From positions 62,001 through 126,000 of the forward strand of contig NZ_VOAY01000005.1 of the NCBI RefSeq assembly GCF_008369125.1: a stretch of 64,000 bases of DNA, written 5' to 3'. The notes under the pieces were generated by a model. That model ran no database searches. It was given only the letters and a program-made list of their open reading frames with translations, and was not told where the DNA came from. Source of the DNA: Allopusillimonas sp008369125. GTDB taxonomy: Bacteria > Pseudomonadota > Gammaproteobacteria > Burkholderiales > Burkholderiaceae_B. The position numbers were made by a program, and so were the translations under genes. Shown here piece by piece: positions 16,747 to 25,424 of the stretch (position 1 is its first letter; every line of letters starts with the position of its first letter).

Positions 16747-17172
16747 GTGTTTAAGTATAGTCGTCCAATCACATTCGTGAAGCTATTTTCTGATCGACTT
16801 CGACACATCCGCACTCTGCGTGGGCTCAGCCAGGCTGAATTGGCGCGCGCTGCCAAGCTTTCCCAGAGCGCCATATCAAACTACGAAAACGGTAGCCGTC
16901 GTGACTCGCGGGCGCTGTTCGAGCTCGCCGCCATATTGAAGGTCAATGCGGTGTGGCTTGCCCAGGGAATAGGCCCTGTGGACGCGCCTGAAGATCAGCC
17001 CTTAGATACCCTGCGACCTGCAGCAGGCGTAGTGTCTGAACAAAGCATGTGGCCTTTCCACACGGTGACACCGTCTGACTACTGGGCACTGACGCCGGCT
17101 GCCCGCACGACCATCGAAGACGCCGTATCAAGCCTGGTGCGTTCACTCAGCAAAAAAAACCAGCACCGCTGA
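16747..17172 (+). CDS. XRE-family HTH regulator
   Basis: A protein of about 141 residues. A Cro/CI-type HTH (RLRHIRTLRGLSQAELARAAKLSQSAISNYENGSR) lies near the N-terminus, followed by FELAAILKVNAVWLAQGIGP, as in many short phage-like or stress regulators. The C-terminal 70 residues have no recognisable domain. I place the start at GTG 16747 (TTGGAA upstream); GTG 16777 is an alternative. An upstream extension to 16654 would add a hydrophobic stretch that is only translation of an AT-rich leader. The region is AT-rich compared with its surroundings. Confidence 0.75.
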   Translation: MFKYSRPITFVKLFSDRLRHIRTLRGLSQAELARAAKLSQSAISNYENGSRRDSRALFELAAILKVNAVWLAQGIGPVDAPEDQPLDTLRPAAGVVSEQSMWPFHTVTPSDYWALTPAARTTIEDAVSSLVRSLSKKNQHR

Positions 17173-17344
17173 GGAGAGCACTCCTTACCTTCTGGCATCT
17201 TGACATGTACAGCTTTGGTCGCTGCAGCGGGCCCAGCAATACTGTTCAAAGACAAAGATCTACGATTTTCAAGAGTAAACATTGACCTGCACTTCCCGGG
17301 CCAAGGGCGCCGCAGTTGCCGTGATACCTGACGCATACCACCCT

Positions 17345-17379
17345 AAAAACAAATGGCGACCCCGAAGGATCGCCATTTG
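17345..17379 (-). terminator. Rho-independent terminator of the OmpA-type lipoprotein gene
   Basis: On the minus strand CAAATGGCGA pairs perfectly with TCGCCATTTG (17350-17359 with 17370-17379) around a 10-nt loop, and the stem is followed by TTTTT at 17349-17345. It lies 50 bp past the stop of the lipoprotein gene. Confidence 0.88.
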
Positions 17380-17429
17380 GTCTGCCAGCTTCAGGCGGTT
17401 CGGGCTAGCGCCGTCACCGCCTTACAGGG

Positions 17430-18089
17430 TTACTGAACTGCGTAAAGATACAACTCTACGCGACGGTTCATAGCCCTTCCCTCTACAGTGGCGTTGTCGC
17501 CAATAGGATTGCTGGGGCCGCGGCCTTCAGCCGTGAGCTTGCCAAGCTGAACGCCTTGGCGGGAGAGATAGTTGGTAACTGCGCTGGCCCGATTATTCGA
17601 CAGTGTCTGGTTGGTGGCAGCCGAACCGGTGCTGTCTGTGTACCCGATAGACTTTGCACGAAGCTCAGGGTGCTGAATAAGCGCGCGCGCTACGCTGTCA
17701 AGCACAGGCAGCAACGCTGGCTTGAGCTGGTATTTGCCCGTATCGAACGACACATTGCTCGGAATGTTGACGCGTAGTGTGCCATCAGGCATTTCCGTAA
17801 CGTCTACACCAAGGCTTCGTGCGCCAGACTGTTCGACGTCATTTTTGACGCCTGACCAGTTATAGCCAGCAATACTGCCAGCCACAGCGCCTATACCGGC
17901 ACCAATGAGCGCTGCCTTGCTGCTGTCACCAATGAGTGCTCCCAGACCAGCGCCAACAGCGGCGCCAGCTCCGGCGCCCACTGCGGTCTTGCCGCCCCGG
18001 CCCATATTGTCCATATTGGCGCAGCCTGCCATCAGGGCGATGATTGCAACGCCTGAGGCATAACGAGCCGTTCGCATGGAAACTTTCAT
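17430..18089 (-). CDS. OmpA-family outer-membrane lipoprotein with glycine-zipper
   Basis: A 219-residue lipoprotein. The signal peptide ends in the lipobox LMAGC, with the lipidated Cys at residue 23. Residues about 35-75 are a YMGG/glycine-zipper segment (GAGAGAAVGAGLGALIGD, ALIGAGIGAVAG) that may insert into membrane. Residues about 110-215 are an OmpA-like peptidoglycan-binding domain with RAKSIGYTDSTGS and LSNNRASAVTNYL. The arrangement resembles E. coli YiaD. TAAGGAGAATAAA precedes the ATG. It is a single gene with its own terminator and probably helps anchor the outer membrane to peptidoglycan. Confidence 0.9.
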   Translation of the reverse strand: MKVSMRTARYASGVAIIALMAGCANMDNMGRGGKTAVGAGAGAAVGAGLGALIGDSSKAALIGAGIGAVAGSIAGYNWSGVKNDVEQSGARSLGVDVTEMPDGTLRVNIPSNVSFDTGKYQLKPALLPVLDSVARALIQHPELRAKSIGYTDSTGSAATNQTLSNNRASAVTNYLSRQGVQLGKLTAEGRGPSNPIGDNATVEGRAMNRRVELYLYAVQ

Positions 18090-18219
18090 TTTATTCTCCT
18101 TATTTAATTCTGGCGGTGAATATATCGCCGACTGATTATGCTAGCCCGGCCATCGCCCTGCTGTTGTTACATTGTTAAACAATCGAGGCCGATTTTACTG
18201 TTGTTAACATATGGCCGGC

Positions 18220-19230
18220 TTAGAACAGCTTGGCACCGGATGTTTCTACCACCTCTTTGTACTTCGCCAGATCATGTTTTACAAGCTCTGCGAAGTCTTC
18301 AGATGTACCTGGTTCGGCATCCGAGCCCATAACAAGCAACGTTTTGCGTACATCAGGGTCCTTCAGCGCCTTTACATACGCGGCATTAAGCTTTTCAACA
18401 ATGGCCTTGGGGGTACCGCCCGTGGCGAGCACACCAAACCAGGTCCCAAGGTCGAAGTTATCAACGCCAGATTCTTGCATGGTCGGCAGATCGGGGTAAA
18501 TATTGGAGCGTTCAGTTGTTGTCACAGCAAGCGCTTTGACTTTACCGTCGTTGATCAATGACGACGCCGAAGCCAAGTTGTCAAACATAAAATTGACCTG
18601 GCCCGCAAGCAGTGCCAGCTTGGCGGGCGCGGCACCTGCATACGGTACATGTACGGTTTTAATGTTGCTGCGCACGTTGAGCAGTTCACCCGCCAGATGA
18701 CCGGCGCTGCCATTGCCACCCGACGCAAAGTTGAGTTCACCTTTGTGATCGGCCGCGTAGGCAATCAGAGATTTAACGCTGTCGATTTTATTGGTTTTGG
18801 CAAAATCGCTGTTCAGAATAAGTACGTTGGGCACCGAAGCCACCAAAACGACCGGCTCGAAACTTTTGACCGGATCAAACGGCAACTCGCTGTATAGCCA
18901 GGGGTTAATGGCGTTGATGGCCACCGCCCCCATTACCAGCGTATAGCCATCGGGCGCAGCCTTGGCAGCAAGGCCGGCACCAATGTTTCCACCCGCTCCT
19001 GGCTTGTTCTCGACGATCACGGTACCGAGGTCACCCTTGACCTTTTCGGCGAGCAAGCGCGCTACACCGTCCAGTGGCCCACCCGCTGAATAAGGCACAA
19101 TAAACTGAATGGGGCGGGAAGGAAACGCCTGCGCCGCCTGCGCTGCGGCATCGGCAGCCATGGCAGGAAGCGCCAGAATACTGGCCGACACCAGGGTTGC
19201 CGAGCAAAAAAACTTCAAACGGGAGAACAT
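18220..19230 (-). CDS. Bug/TctC-family periplasmic substrate-binding protein
   Basis: A 336-residue extracytoplasmic receptor of the tripartite tricarboxylate transporter type. The signal peptide MFSRLKFFCSATLVSASILALPAMA is followed by family motifs: PIQFIVPYSAGGPLDGVARL, ENKPGAGGNIGA and PDGYTLVMG. Receptors of this large family bind carboxylates, amides or aromatic acids, and the ligand cannot be read from sequence. ATG at 19230 is the start; the frame continues upstream through the aap region without a signal. It is 67 bp downstream of aapP on the same strand, so it may be co-transcribed with the amino-acid ABC operon. No membrane partner is adjacent; the tctBA genes at 61613-63597 are a possible partner. 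Confidence 0.9.
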   Translation of the reverse strand: MFSRLKFFCSATLVSASILALPAMAADAAAQAAQAFPSRPIQFIVPYSAGGPLDGVARLLAEKVKGDLGTVIVENKPGAGGNIGAGLAAKAAPDGYTLVMGAVAINAINPWLYSELPFDPVKSFEPVVLVASVPNVLILNSDFAKTNKIDSVKSLIAYAADHKGELNFASGGNGSAGHLAGELLNVRSNIKTVHVPYAGAAPAKLALLAGQVNFMFDNLASASSLINDGKVKALAVTTTERSNIYPDLPTMQESGVDNFDLGTWFGVLATGGTPKAIVEKLNAAYVKALKDPDVRKTLLVMGSDAEPGTSEDFAELVKHDLAKYKEVVETSGAKLF

Positions 19231-19297
19231 AACGCAGTACCTAAAAAACAATAAAAGAAAATAGTTCGGACACGCTGCGGCTCCAGGCCATGGCGTT

Positions 19298-20038
19298 TCA
19301 ATGAAGAATCTGGCTGAGAAAAAGTTTGGTGCGCTCGTTCTGCGGGTTATCAAAGAACGTATCAGGCGTGTTCTCTTCAATGATTTCACCGCCGTCCATA
19401 AAGATGACGCGGTCGGCCACTTTGCGGGCAAACCCCATTTCGTGGGTGACACACAGCATGGTCATGCCGGTTTCTTCAGCCAGACCTACCATGACGTCGA
19501 GCACTTCTTTAACCATTTCGGGGTCAAGCGCCGAGGTCGGCTCATCAAAAAGCATAATCTTGGGGTTCATGCAGAGTGAGCGCGCAATCGCCACACGTTG
19601 CTGCTGCCCCCCCGAAAGCTGACCAGGAAATTTAGTGGCCTGCTCTGGTATGCGCACGCGCTCGAGGTACTTCATGGCAGTCGCCTCGGCCTCGGCCTTG
19701 GTTTTCTTGAGCACCCATACCGGCCCCAGCGTCAGGTTTTCTAAGACCGTAAGATGAGGAAAGAGGTTGAAATGCTGAAACACCATGCCCACATCGCGCC
19801 GTATCGTCTCGATCTGCTTAAGGTTATTGGTAAGTTCAACCCCATCGACAATAATATCGCCCTGTTGATGCTCTTCAAGCCGGTTAATGCAGCGGATTAA
19901 CGTCGACTTGCCCGACCCTGAAGGGCCGCAAATAACGATGCGCTCACTTGGCGCAACGTTCAGGTTTATATTGCGCAACACATGGAACTGACCGTACCAT
20001 TTGTTGACGTTTTCCATCTGGATAATGGCATCAGACAT
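19298..20038 (-). CDS. aapP: General L-amino acid ABC transporter ATP-binding protein
   Basis: A 246-residue ABC ATPase of the polar-amino-acid class. It has Walker A GPSGSGKST near residues 38-46, a Q-loop region VFQHFNLFPHLTV, the signature LSGGQQQRVAIARSL, Walker B IMLFDEPTSALD and the H-loop CVTHEM. It would drive import through the AapQM channel at the inner membrane. ATG at 20038 is used (GGGAG upstream). It is the last gene of aapJQMP; the gene order and the large permeases identify the Aap/Bzt type. Confidence 0.93.
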   Translation of the reverse strand: MSDAIIQMENVNKWYGQFHVLRNINLNVAPSERIVICGPSGSGKSTLIRCINRLEEHQQGDIIVDGVELTNNLKQIETIRRDVGMVFQHFNLFPHLTVLENLTLGPVWVLKKTKAEAEATAMKYLERVRIPEQATKFPGQLSGGQQQRVAIARSLCMNPKIMLFDEPTSALDPEMVKEVLDVMVGLAEETGMTMLCVTHEMGFARKVADRVIFMDGGEIIEENTPDTFFDNPQNERTKLFLSQILH

Positions 20039-20092
20039 GCCCGTACTCCCTCGTGATGCGCGCTCGCCCGCCATGGCTCATAGCCGGGGTTC

Positions 20093-21196
20093 TCAACGCT
20101 GATGCCCCGTCTCGAGATGCCGTTCCAGTGATTGGCTGTAGCGGGAAATCGAAAAACAAAAAATAAAATAAATAAACGCGATAAACAGGTAAGCCTCGGT
20201 GCTGAAGCCGCGCCATGCGGCATCGGCCACCGCCGTTTTGGCGGCCTGGGTAAGATCGAAAATACCGATAATAACCACCAGCGACGTATCTTTGAACAGC
20301 GAAATAAAAATACCGACCAGAGGCGGAATTACCACCCGCAACGCCTGGGGCAGTATGATTTTTCGCATTTGCTGCCAGTAGCTTAGCCCCAGCGAGTCAG
20401 CCCCCTCGTATTGCCCTTTCGGTATGGCCTGCAGACCACCACGCACGGTTTCCGCAATATAGGCCGCCGCAAACATGATGAGGGCAATCTGGGCACGCAA
20501 TAGTTTATCTATGCTGAAGCCCTCGGGCAAAAACAGGGGCAGCATGACCGACGACATAAACAGCAGGCTGATCAAGGGCACGCCGCGAATGAGCTCGATG
20601 TAGATAATGCTGATCGCTTTAATGGCCGGCATGTTTGAGCGTCGGCCAAGCGCCAGCAGCAACCCCAGCGGAAACGCAAAGGCAATGCCGAACGTGGACA
20701 GTATCAAGGTAAGGGGCAGGCCACCCCATTTGTCGTTTTCAACGTAGCGCATCCCAAACACGCCACCCCACATCAGTACTGCAACCGCAGTCAGCGCGAC
20801 CAGCCATATCAGACCGAGATAGGGCTTCCAGAAACGACGGATGCAGCTGCAGACGATGACGCCAATTAAAATAACGGTCGCCAGCAGCGGGCGCCATTGT
20901 TCATCATAGGGGTAGAGCCCGAACAGTATGAGGCGATGTTTCTCTCTGATGAAGGCCCAGCAGGCGCCGCCCGAGGCACGGCACTCTTGGGCGGTGGTTG
21001 CATCAAAATTGGCGCGAATGAACAGCCATTCGACAATCGCCGGAATAAACATGAGCAGCAACCATGCGATCAGCACAGTCAGCATCGTATTCAGTGGCGA
21101 TGAAAACAAACGGGCCCTCATCCAGCCGATAACACCTATTTGATTTCGGGGGGGACCGCTCTCAGGCAGCGTAGGAGCAAGATTTTGGTCCATCAT
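20093..21196 (-). CDS. aapM: General L-amino acid ABC transporter permease AapM
   Basis: A 367-residue inner-membrane permease. A long N-terminal part with several membrane segments precedes the conserved transport domain from about residue 155 (PLTLILSTFGIAFAFPLGLLLALGR), and the EAA-type loop ETVRGGLQAIPKGQYEGADSLGLS couples to the ATPase. The large size compared with a standard HisM-type permease is typical of AapM/BztC. Its start overlaps the aapQ stop by 4 bp, implying coupled translation. Confidence 0.92.
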   Translation of the reverse strand: MMDQNLAPTLPESGPPRNQIGVIGWMRARLFSSPLNTMLTVLIAWLLLMFIPAIVEWLFIRANFDATTAQECRASGGACWAFIREKHRLILFGLYPYDEQWRPLLATVILIGVIVCSCIRRFWKPYLGLIWLVALTAVAVLMWGGVFGMRYVENDKWGGLPLTLILSTFGIAFAFPLGLLLALGRRSNMPAIKAISIIYIELIRGVPLISLLFMSSVMLPLFLPEGFSIDKLLRAQIALIMFAAAYIAETVRGGLQAIPKGQYEGADSLGLSYWQQMRKIILPQALRVVIPPLVGIFISLFKDTSLVVIIGIFDLTQAAKTAVADAAWRGFSTEAYLFIAFIYFIFCFSISRYSQSLERHLETGHQR

Positions 21197-22377
21197 CGCT
21201 CCACCAGCGCAATGCGCTTGTTATACCAGTTCATAAATATGGAAATCGACAAACTGACTGTGAGGTAAGCCGCCATAATGATCAAAATACCTTCAATCGC
21301 CTGCCCGGTCTGGTTCAGCGTGGTGTTCACCACCGAAACAATGTCTGGGTAGCCAATGGCGACGGCCAGCGAGCTGTTTTTAGTCAGGTTCAGGTATTGG
21401 CTGGTCATGGGTGGCACGATTACGCGCAAGGCCTGCGGCAATATCACCAGATTCAGCACGCGCCCCCGTGGCAAGCCTAGCGATTCTGCCGCCTCCCATT
21501 GTCCGCGGTTGACAGCCTGTATGCCTGATCGCACCACCTCAGCGACAAAAGCCGTGGTGTAAATAACCAGCCCCGCCAGCAACGCTGCAAACTCGGGCGA
21601 AATCGAAATGCCGCCGCTGAAGTTAAAGCCTTTGAATACCGGATACTCCACAGCCAGCGACGCACCGCCTGCCAACCACCCTGCCACTGGAAAAATGACA
21701 AAAAGGGCCAGACTTGCGCGACCCAACGGAAAAATACGACCGGTGCTCTCTTGTCGCTTGCGTGCCCAGCGCGCTAAAAACGGTATGGCAATTAGGGCCA
21801 GGGCAAAACCGCCAAGTATCCAGTCAATCGCATCGCCCTGAAGGGTCGGCAGTTTAAGCCCCCTGTTGGACAGAAACACGCCTGGCACCGGATTAAGGGC
21901 ATCGCGAGGCCCTGGCATTACCTCTGTAATGATGGCGTACCAGAAGAACAGCTGGAGCAACAATGGGATGTTGCGCATGAGTTCGATGTAGGCGCCCGCG
22001 ACCCGTGATAGCAGCCAGTTCTTGGAAAGGCGCGCCATGCCCAACAAGGTTCCAAAAAAAGTGGCGAGAATAATGCCGACAATCGAGACCCGCAGGGTGT
22101 TGAGAATGCCGACCCAGATGGCTCGCCCGTAGGTATCGGCGGGGCTGTATGCAATCACGCTCTCGCCGATGGCAAACCCGGCCTCACGGTGCAGAAACCC
22201 GAAGCCGGTAGAAATATTACGCACTGACAAATTGTGCAACGTATTCGAAACCAGATACCAGACGCAAAAGCCTACCAGCCCCACCACCAGAATTTGATAC
22301 ACGACAGACCGCACGCCAGGATCGTTCCACGACATACTTCTTTTGGGCGCGGGAGGTGCAGATGCTTTATTTACCAT
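21193..22377 (-). CDS. aapQ: General L-amino acid ABC transporter permease AapQ
   Basis: A 394-residue inner-membrane permease. An N-terminal membrane segment and a long periplasmic or loop region precede the conserved permease domain, starting around GILNTLRVSIVGIILATFFGTLLGMARLS. The coupling loop is EVVRSGIQAVNRGQWEAAESLGL. It pairs with AapM to form the channel. ATG at 22377 gives the usual basic N-terminus; further upstream the frame has no support. It is separated from aapJ by 236 bp that contain a strong hairpin, a common way to make more receptor than permease. Confidence 0.9.
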   Translation of the reverse strand: MVNKASAPPAPKRSMSWNDPGVRSVVYQILVVGLVGFCVWYLVSNTLHNLSVRNISTGFGFLHREAGFAIGESVIAYSPADTYGRAIWVGILNTLRVSIVGIILATFFGTLLGMARLSKNWLLSRVAGAYIELMRNIPLLLQLFFWYAIITEVMPGPRDALNPVPGVFLSNRGLKLPTLQGDAIDWILGGFALALIAIPFLARWARKRQESTGRIFPLGRASLALFVIFPVAGWLAGGASLAVEYPVFKGFNFSGGISISPEFAALLAGLVIYTTAFVAEVVRSGIQAVNRGQWEAAESLGLPRGRVLNLVILPQALRVIVPPMTSQYLNLTKNSSLAVAIGYPDIVSVVNTTLNQTGQAIEGILIIMAAYLTVSLSISIFMNWYNKRIALVER

Positions 22378-22535
22378 GCGTATCTGGCTTTGAGTAATTA
22401 CAGGTGAAAAAATTTGGCATGGTGGCCGAAGATGCTTTCCCATGAGTCAGGGAAGCCCTTATGGCTCCGAAAATTACCGCCTGGCGCGGCGTTGTTTTAA
22501 AAAACTGAGCCAGCGCCAGACGCTTGCTTAATTTG

Positions 22536-22560
22536 GCAACCCCGCACATGGCGAGGTTGC
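22536..22560 (-). ncRNA. Strong hairpin between aapJ and aapQ
   Basis: On the transcript GCAACCTCGC pairs with GCGGGGTTGC (one wobble) around a 5-nt loop. No T-tract follows. In binding-protein ABC operons such intercistronic hairpins stabilise the upstream receptor message or cause partial termination, which would raise receptor over permease. The function here is inferred from position; a second stem, CTGGCGC with GCGCCAG, lies at 22481-22519. Confidence 0.6.
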
Positions 22561-22613
22561 ACTGCCGGGTCGGCACGATAGCGCCAACCTGGCAGAGATG
22601 AAACACGCAGAGT

Positions 22614-23630
22614 TTAACGGATAGGCCAGGCATACATGACGCCGCCGTCCTTCCATTGCGCGTTCAGGCCACGCTCGAGTTTCATGGCAGAACCCATGCC
22701 AATGTTGCGCTCAAACGATTCGCCGTAGTTGCCAACCTGTTTGATCAGGTTATAGCCCCATTTATTATCGATGCCCAGACCTTTGCCCATTTCGCCGGTT
22801 ACGCCAAGAATGCGCTGAATATTGGGGTTATCGCTTTTAAGCATTTCATCAACGTTTTTGGACGTAATGCCGTACTCTTCAGCTTCCAGCATGGCATTGA
22901 GCACCCAGCGTGCAACCATAAACCACTGGTCATCACCCTGGCGTACCATGGGGCCCAAAGGCTCCTTGGAAAAATCTTCAGGAAGAATGATGTTGTTGTC
23001 TGGCTCGGCCAGCGTAGTACGTATGGTTGCCAGCCCCGATTTGTCAGTTGTATAGGCATCGCAACGCCCGGCTACGTATGAACGCATTGCCTCATCAGGG
23101 CTGTTGATGACCACAGGTTTGAACTCAAGCTTGTGCGACCTGAACCAGTCTGCCAGGTTCAGCTCGGTAGTGGTACCCGGCTGCACGCAAATGGCGGCAC
23201 CGCTTAGCTCTTTGGCACTTTTTACGCCCAGCGCCTTGTTAACCATGATGCCCTGGCTGTCATAATAGTTAATGCCAGAGCTCATCAAGCCGAGCGTGGT
23301 GTCACGTGTGAGTGTGGCCGTGGTATTGCGCGTGAGCACGTCGATTTCACCTGACTGCAGTGCGGTAAATCGCTGCTGTGTGGTAACCGGCGTCGCCTTG
23401 TACTTGGTATCATCACCAAACATCATGACAGCGATGCCGCGGCAGATGTCCACATCAATACCCGACCATTCGCCTTTACTGTCGGCAATCGAAAAACCCG
23501 GTAAACCTGTGTGGAACCCGCACTGAACAAACCCTTTCTGCTTGACCTTGTCAAAGGTCTCGCCAGCCTGTGAAACGGCAGAGAATGCCAATATTGAAGC
23601 GCCCAGTACCGCTGCATTTAACAATTTCAT
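22614..23630 (-). CDS. aapJ: General L-amino acid ABC transporter periplasmic binding protein
   Basis: A 338-residue class II-like receptor. The signal peptide MKLLNAAVLGASILAFSAVSQA is followed by CGFHTGLPGFSIADSKGEWSGIDVDIC, the amino-acid binding lobe, and QQRFTALQSGEIDVLTRN. AapJ/BztA receptors bind a broad range of L-amino acids, often glutamate, aspartate, glutamine and asparagine. AGGGGCAAGT precedes the ATG at 23630; upstream frame to 23732 is not family-like. It is the first gene of the operon and is divergent from ftsE. Confidence 0.94.
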   Translation of the reverse strand: MKLLNAAVLGASILAFSAVSQAGETFDKVKQKGFVQCGFHTGLPGFSIADSKGEWSGIDVDICRGIAVMMFGDDTKYKATPVTTQQRFTALQSGEIDVLTRNTTATLTRDTTLGLMSSGINYYDSQGIMVNKALGVKSAKELSGAAICVQPGTTTELNLADWFRSHKLEFKPVVINSPDEAMRSYVAGRCDAYTTDKSGLATIRTTLAEPDNNIILPEDFSKEPLGPMVRQGDDQWFMVARWVLNAMLEAEEYGITSKNVDEMLKSDNPNIQRILGVTGEMGKGLGIDNKWGYNLIKQVGNYGESFERNIGMGSAMKLERGLNAQWKDGGVMYAWPIR

Positions 23631-23838
23631 ACTTGCCCCTACTTGTAAGTTGTATTTGACACACCCGGCATACAATAATGACGGTTGCCGAAGTTGTATG
23701 GAATCGTAGCTGTTGGATACGGCTAAAAACATGGGGGATATCCCTGCGATCCTTCCCCTGTTACGCTAATAAAAGCCAAGTTTCAGCCCTAATCTCTTAA
23801 TACCCAGCTCTCACCCAGGCTTCACCTTCAAGCTCACC

Positions 23839-24513
23839 ATGATCGAATTCCAGCATGTATTCAAATCGTATGGACGCGGACGCAATATTCTGGCCGACAT
23901 CAACTTCAGTGTTGAGCCGGGCGAGTTCGTTTTCGTTTCAGGCCCTTCCGGGGCCGGCAAATCGACACTGCTAAGGCTGATCGGCGGCCTTGAACCGCCC
24001 AGTCGCGGCTCAGTCCATGTCAATGGGCATCGTATTGACAAAATGCCGTCACGAGCCAGGCCGTATCTGCGCCGGGCTGTCGGCGTTATTTTGCAGGACA
24101 TGCATTTGCTCTACGATCGCAACGCCATTTCCAATGTCATGTTGCCGCTTTCCGTTGCAGGACTGCAGTCCAGCCTGGCCATCACACGCGCTCGCGCGGC
24201 CATGGAAAAAGTGGGCCTGTCCGGCAAGGAGCAGCTCAATCCGGTGGAAATGTCAGGGGGTGAACAGCAGCGTCTGGCCATCGCCCGCGCCATTGTCAAC
24301 CGGCCTGCCATTCTGATTGCTGATGAACCCACGGCCAATCTCGACGAGGAAAGCGCCCGCCGCATCATGGAAGTATTTCGCGATTTCAATCGCGTCGGGG
24401 TCACAACCCTGATCGCCTCTCACGACCGGCAACTTATGGCCACGTACGCCAAACGCACCCTGCGCATCGACGCGGCTGGCCGTTTTGCCGATATCCCGGG
24501 GGTCGAATCATGA
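23839..24513 (+). CDS. ftsE: Cell division ATP-binding protein FtsE
   Basis: A 224-residue ABC ATPase that with FtsX regulates septal peptidoglycan hydrolases. It has Walker A GPSGAGKST near residues 36-44, the signature MSGGEQQRLAIARAI, Walker B ILIADEPTANLD and an SHD H-loop. The N-terminus MIEFQHVFKSYG is typical of FtsE. Its stop overlaps the ftsX start by 4 bp. Confidence 0.95.
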   Translation: MIEFQHVFKSYGRGRNILADINFSVEPGEFVFVSGPSGAGKSTLLRLIGGLEPPSRGSVHVNGHRIDKMPSRARPYLRRAVGVILQDMHLLYDRNAISNVMLPLSVAGLQSSLAITRARAAMEKVGLSGKEQLNPVEMSGGEQQRLAIARAIVNRPAILIADEPTANLDEESARRIMEVFRDFNRVGVTTLIASHDRQLMATYAKRTLRIDAAGRFADIPGVES

Positions 24514-25424
24514 AGCGTTGGTTACGTCAGCACCGCTACGCGCTCTGGGTTGCCGTACGGCGGCTGTTAGCACACCCGTTCTCTTCGGTGTCCAATATTC
24601 TGGTCATCAGTCTGGCCCTCACCGTACCTATTCTGGCTGCATCCGTACTGGTGTCTGCCGAGCCCATCGTGCGCGAGATTCCGGTGTCGCCCGAACTTAC
24701 CCTGTTTCTCAACCCGGCCGCGCCCGAACAGGCTGCCAACACATTGGGCGAAACGCTGCGGCGCGATTATGATGACGAAATTCTAGCTGTCAGGGTGGTT
24801 ACCCGGGCCCAGGCACTTGCCCGTCTTAAGTCCAACCCATCGTGGCAGGCGGCCCTTTCGGTACTGCCCGACAACCCCTTGCCCGATGCGGTGGTCGTAA
24901 CACTACGCCAGCCTGAAGGGCAAGAGCTGCATCGTCTGGCAGACTCCCTGGCCCAGCAATGGCGCACTATTGAGCATGTCGATACGGTACAACTCGACAG
25001 CGAATGGGTGCGCCGACTTGAAGCCATTATGCGCTTTACGCGACTTTGCCTTGCACTGCTGGCTGTGGGTGTTGCGCTTGTCGTTCTGGCAACCGTGTTC
25101 AACACGGTACGCATGCAAGCCTTGACGCAGCGAGAAGAAATTGGCGTGGCACGCCTGGTGGGGGCCACTGAATCATTTGTGCGGCGGCCTTTCCTGTACT
25201 TGGGTGCGCTTACAGGCTTTATTTCAAGCGCTGTTGCGGTGGGCCTGGCACTGGCCGCGCTGTACCCCATCAACACAGCACTCATGAAGCTGGCGGCCAG
25301 CTACGGCACTCAGTTTGCACTGCAACTGCCTGACTTCCTGAGCCTGCTGATGTCCGCCGTTGTAGTCGCCATCATGGGTGCGCTGTCAGCGCGCTGGTCT
25401 GTCACTCGCAACACCCGGTTCTGA
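24510..25424 (+). CDS. ftsX: Cell division protein FtsX
   Basis: A 304-residue inner-membrane protein. One N-terminal membrane segment (VSNILVISLALTVPILAA) is followed by a periplasmic domain of about 130 residues that contacts amidase activators, then three membrane segments with the MacB/FtsX fold (ALLAVGVALVVLATVFNTVR, ALTGFISSAVAVGLALAAL, near-terminal SLLMSAVVVAIMGAL). It forms a complex with FtsE at the divisome. The stop TGA overlaps the ATG of mutY (TGATG), an unusual coupling of a division gene to a DNA-repair gene. Confidence 0.95.
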   Translation: MKRWLRQHRYALWVAVRRLLAHPFSSVSNILVISLALTVPILAASVLVSAEPIVREIPVSPELTLFLNPAAPEQAANTLGETLRRDYDDEILAVRVVTRAQALARLKSNPSWQAALSVLPDNPLPDAVVVTLRQPEGQELHRLADSLAQQWRTIEHVDTVQLDSEWVRRLEAIMRFTRLCLALLAVGVALVVLATVFNTVRMQALTQREEIGVARLVGATESFVRRPFLYLGALTGFISSAVAVGLALAALYPINTALMKLAASYGTQFALQLPDFLSLLMSAVVVAIMGALSARWSVTRNTRF

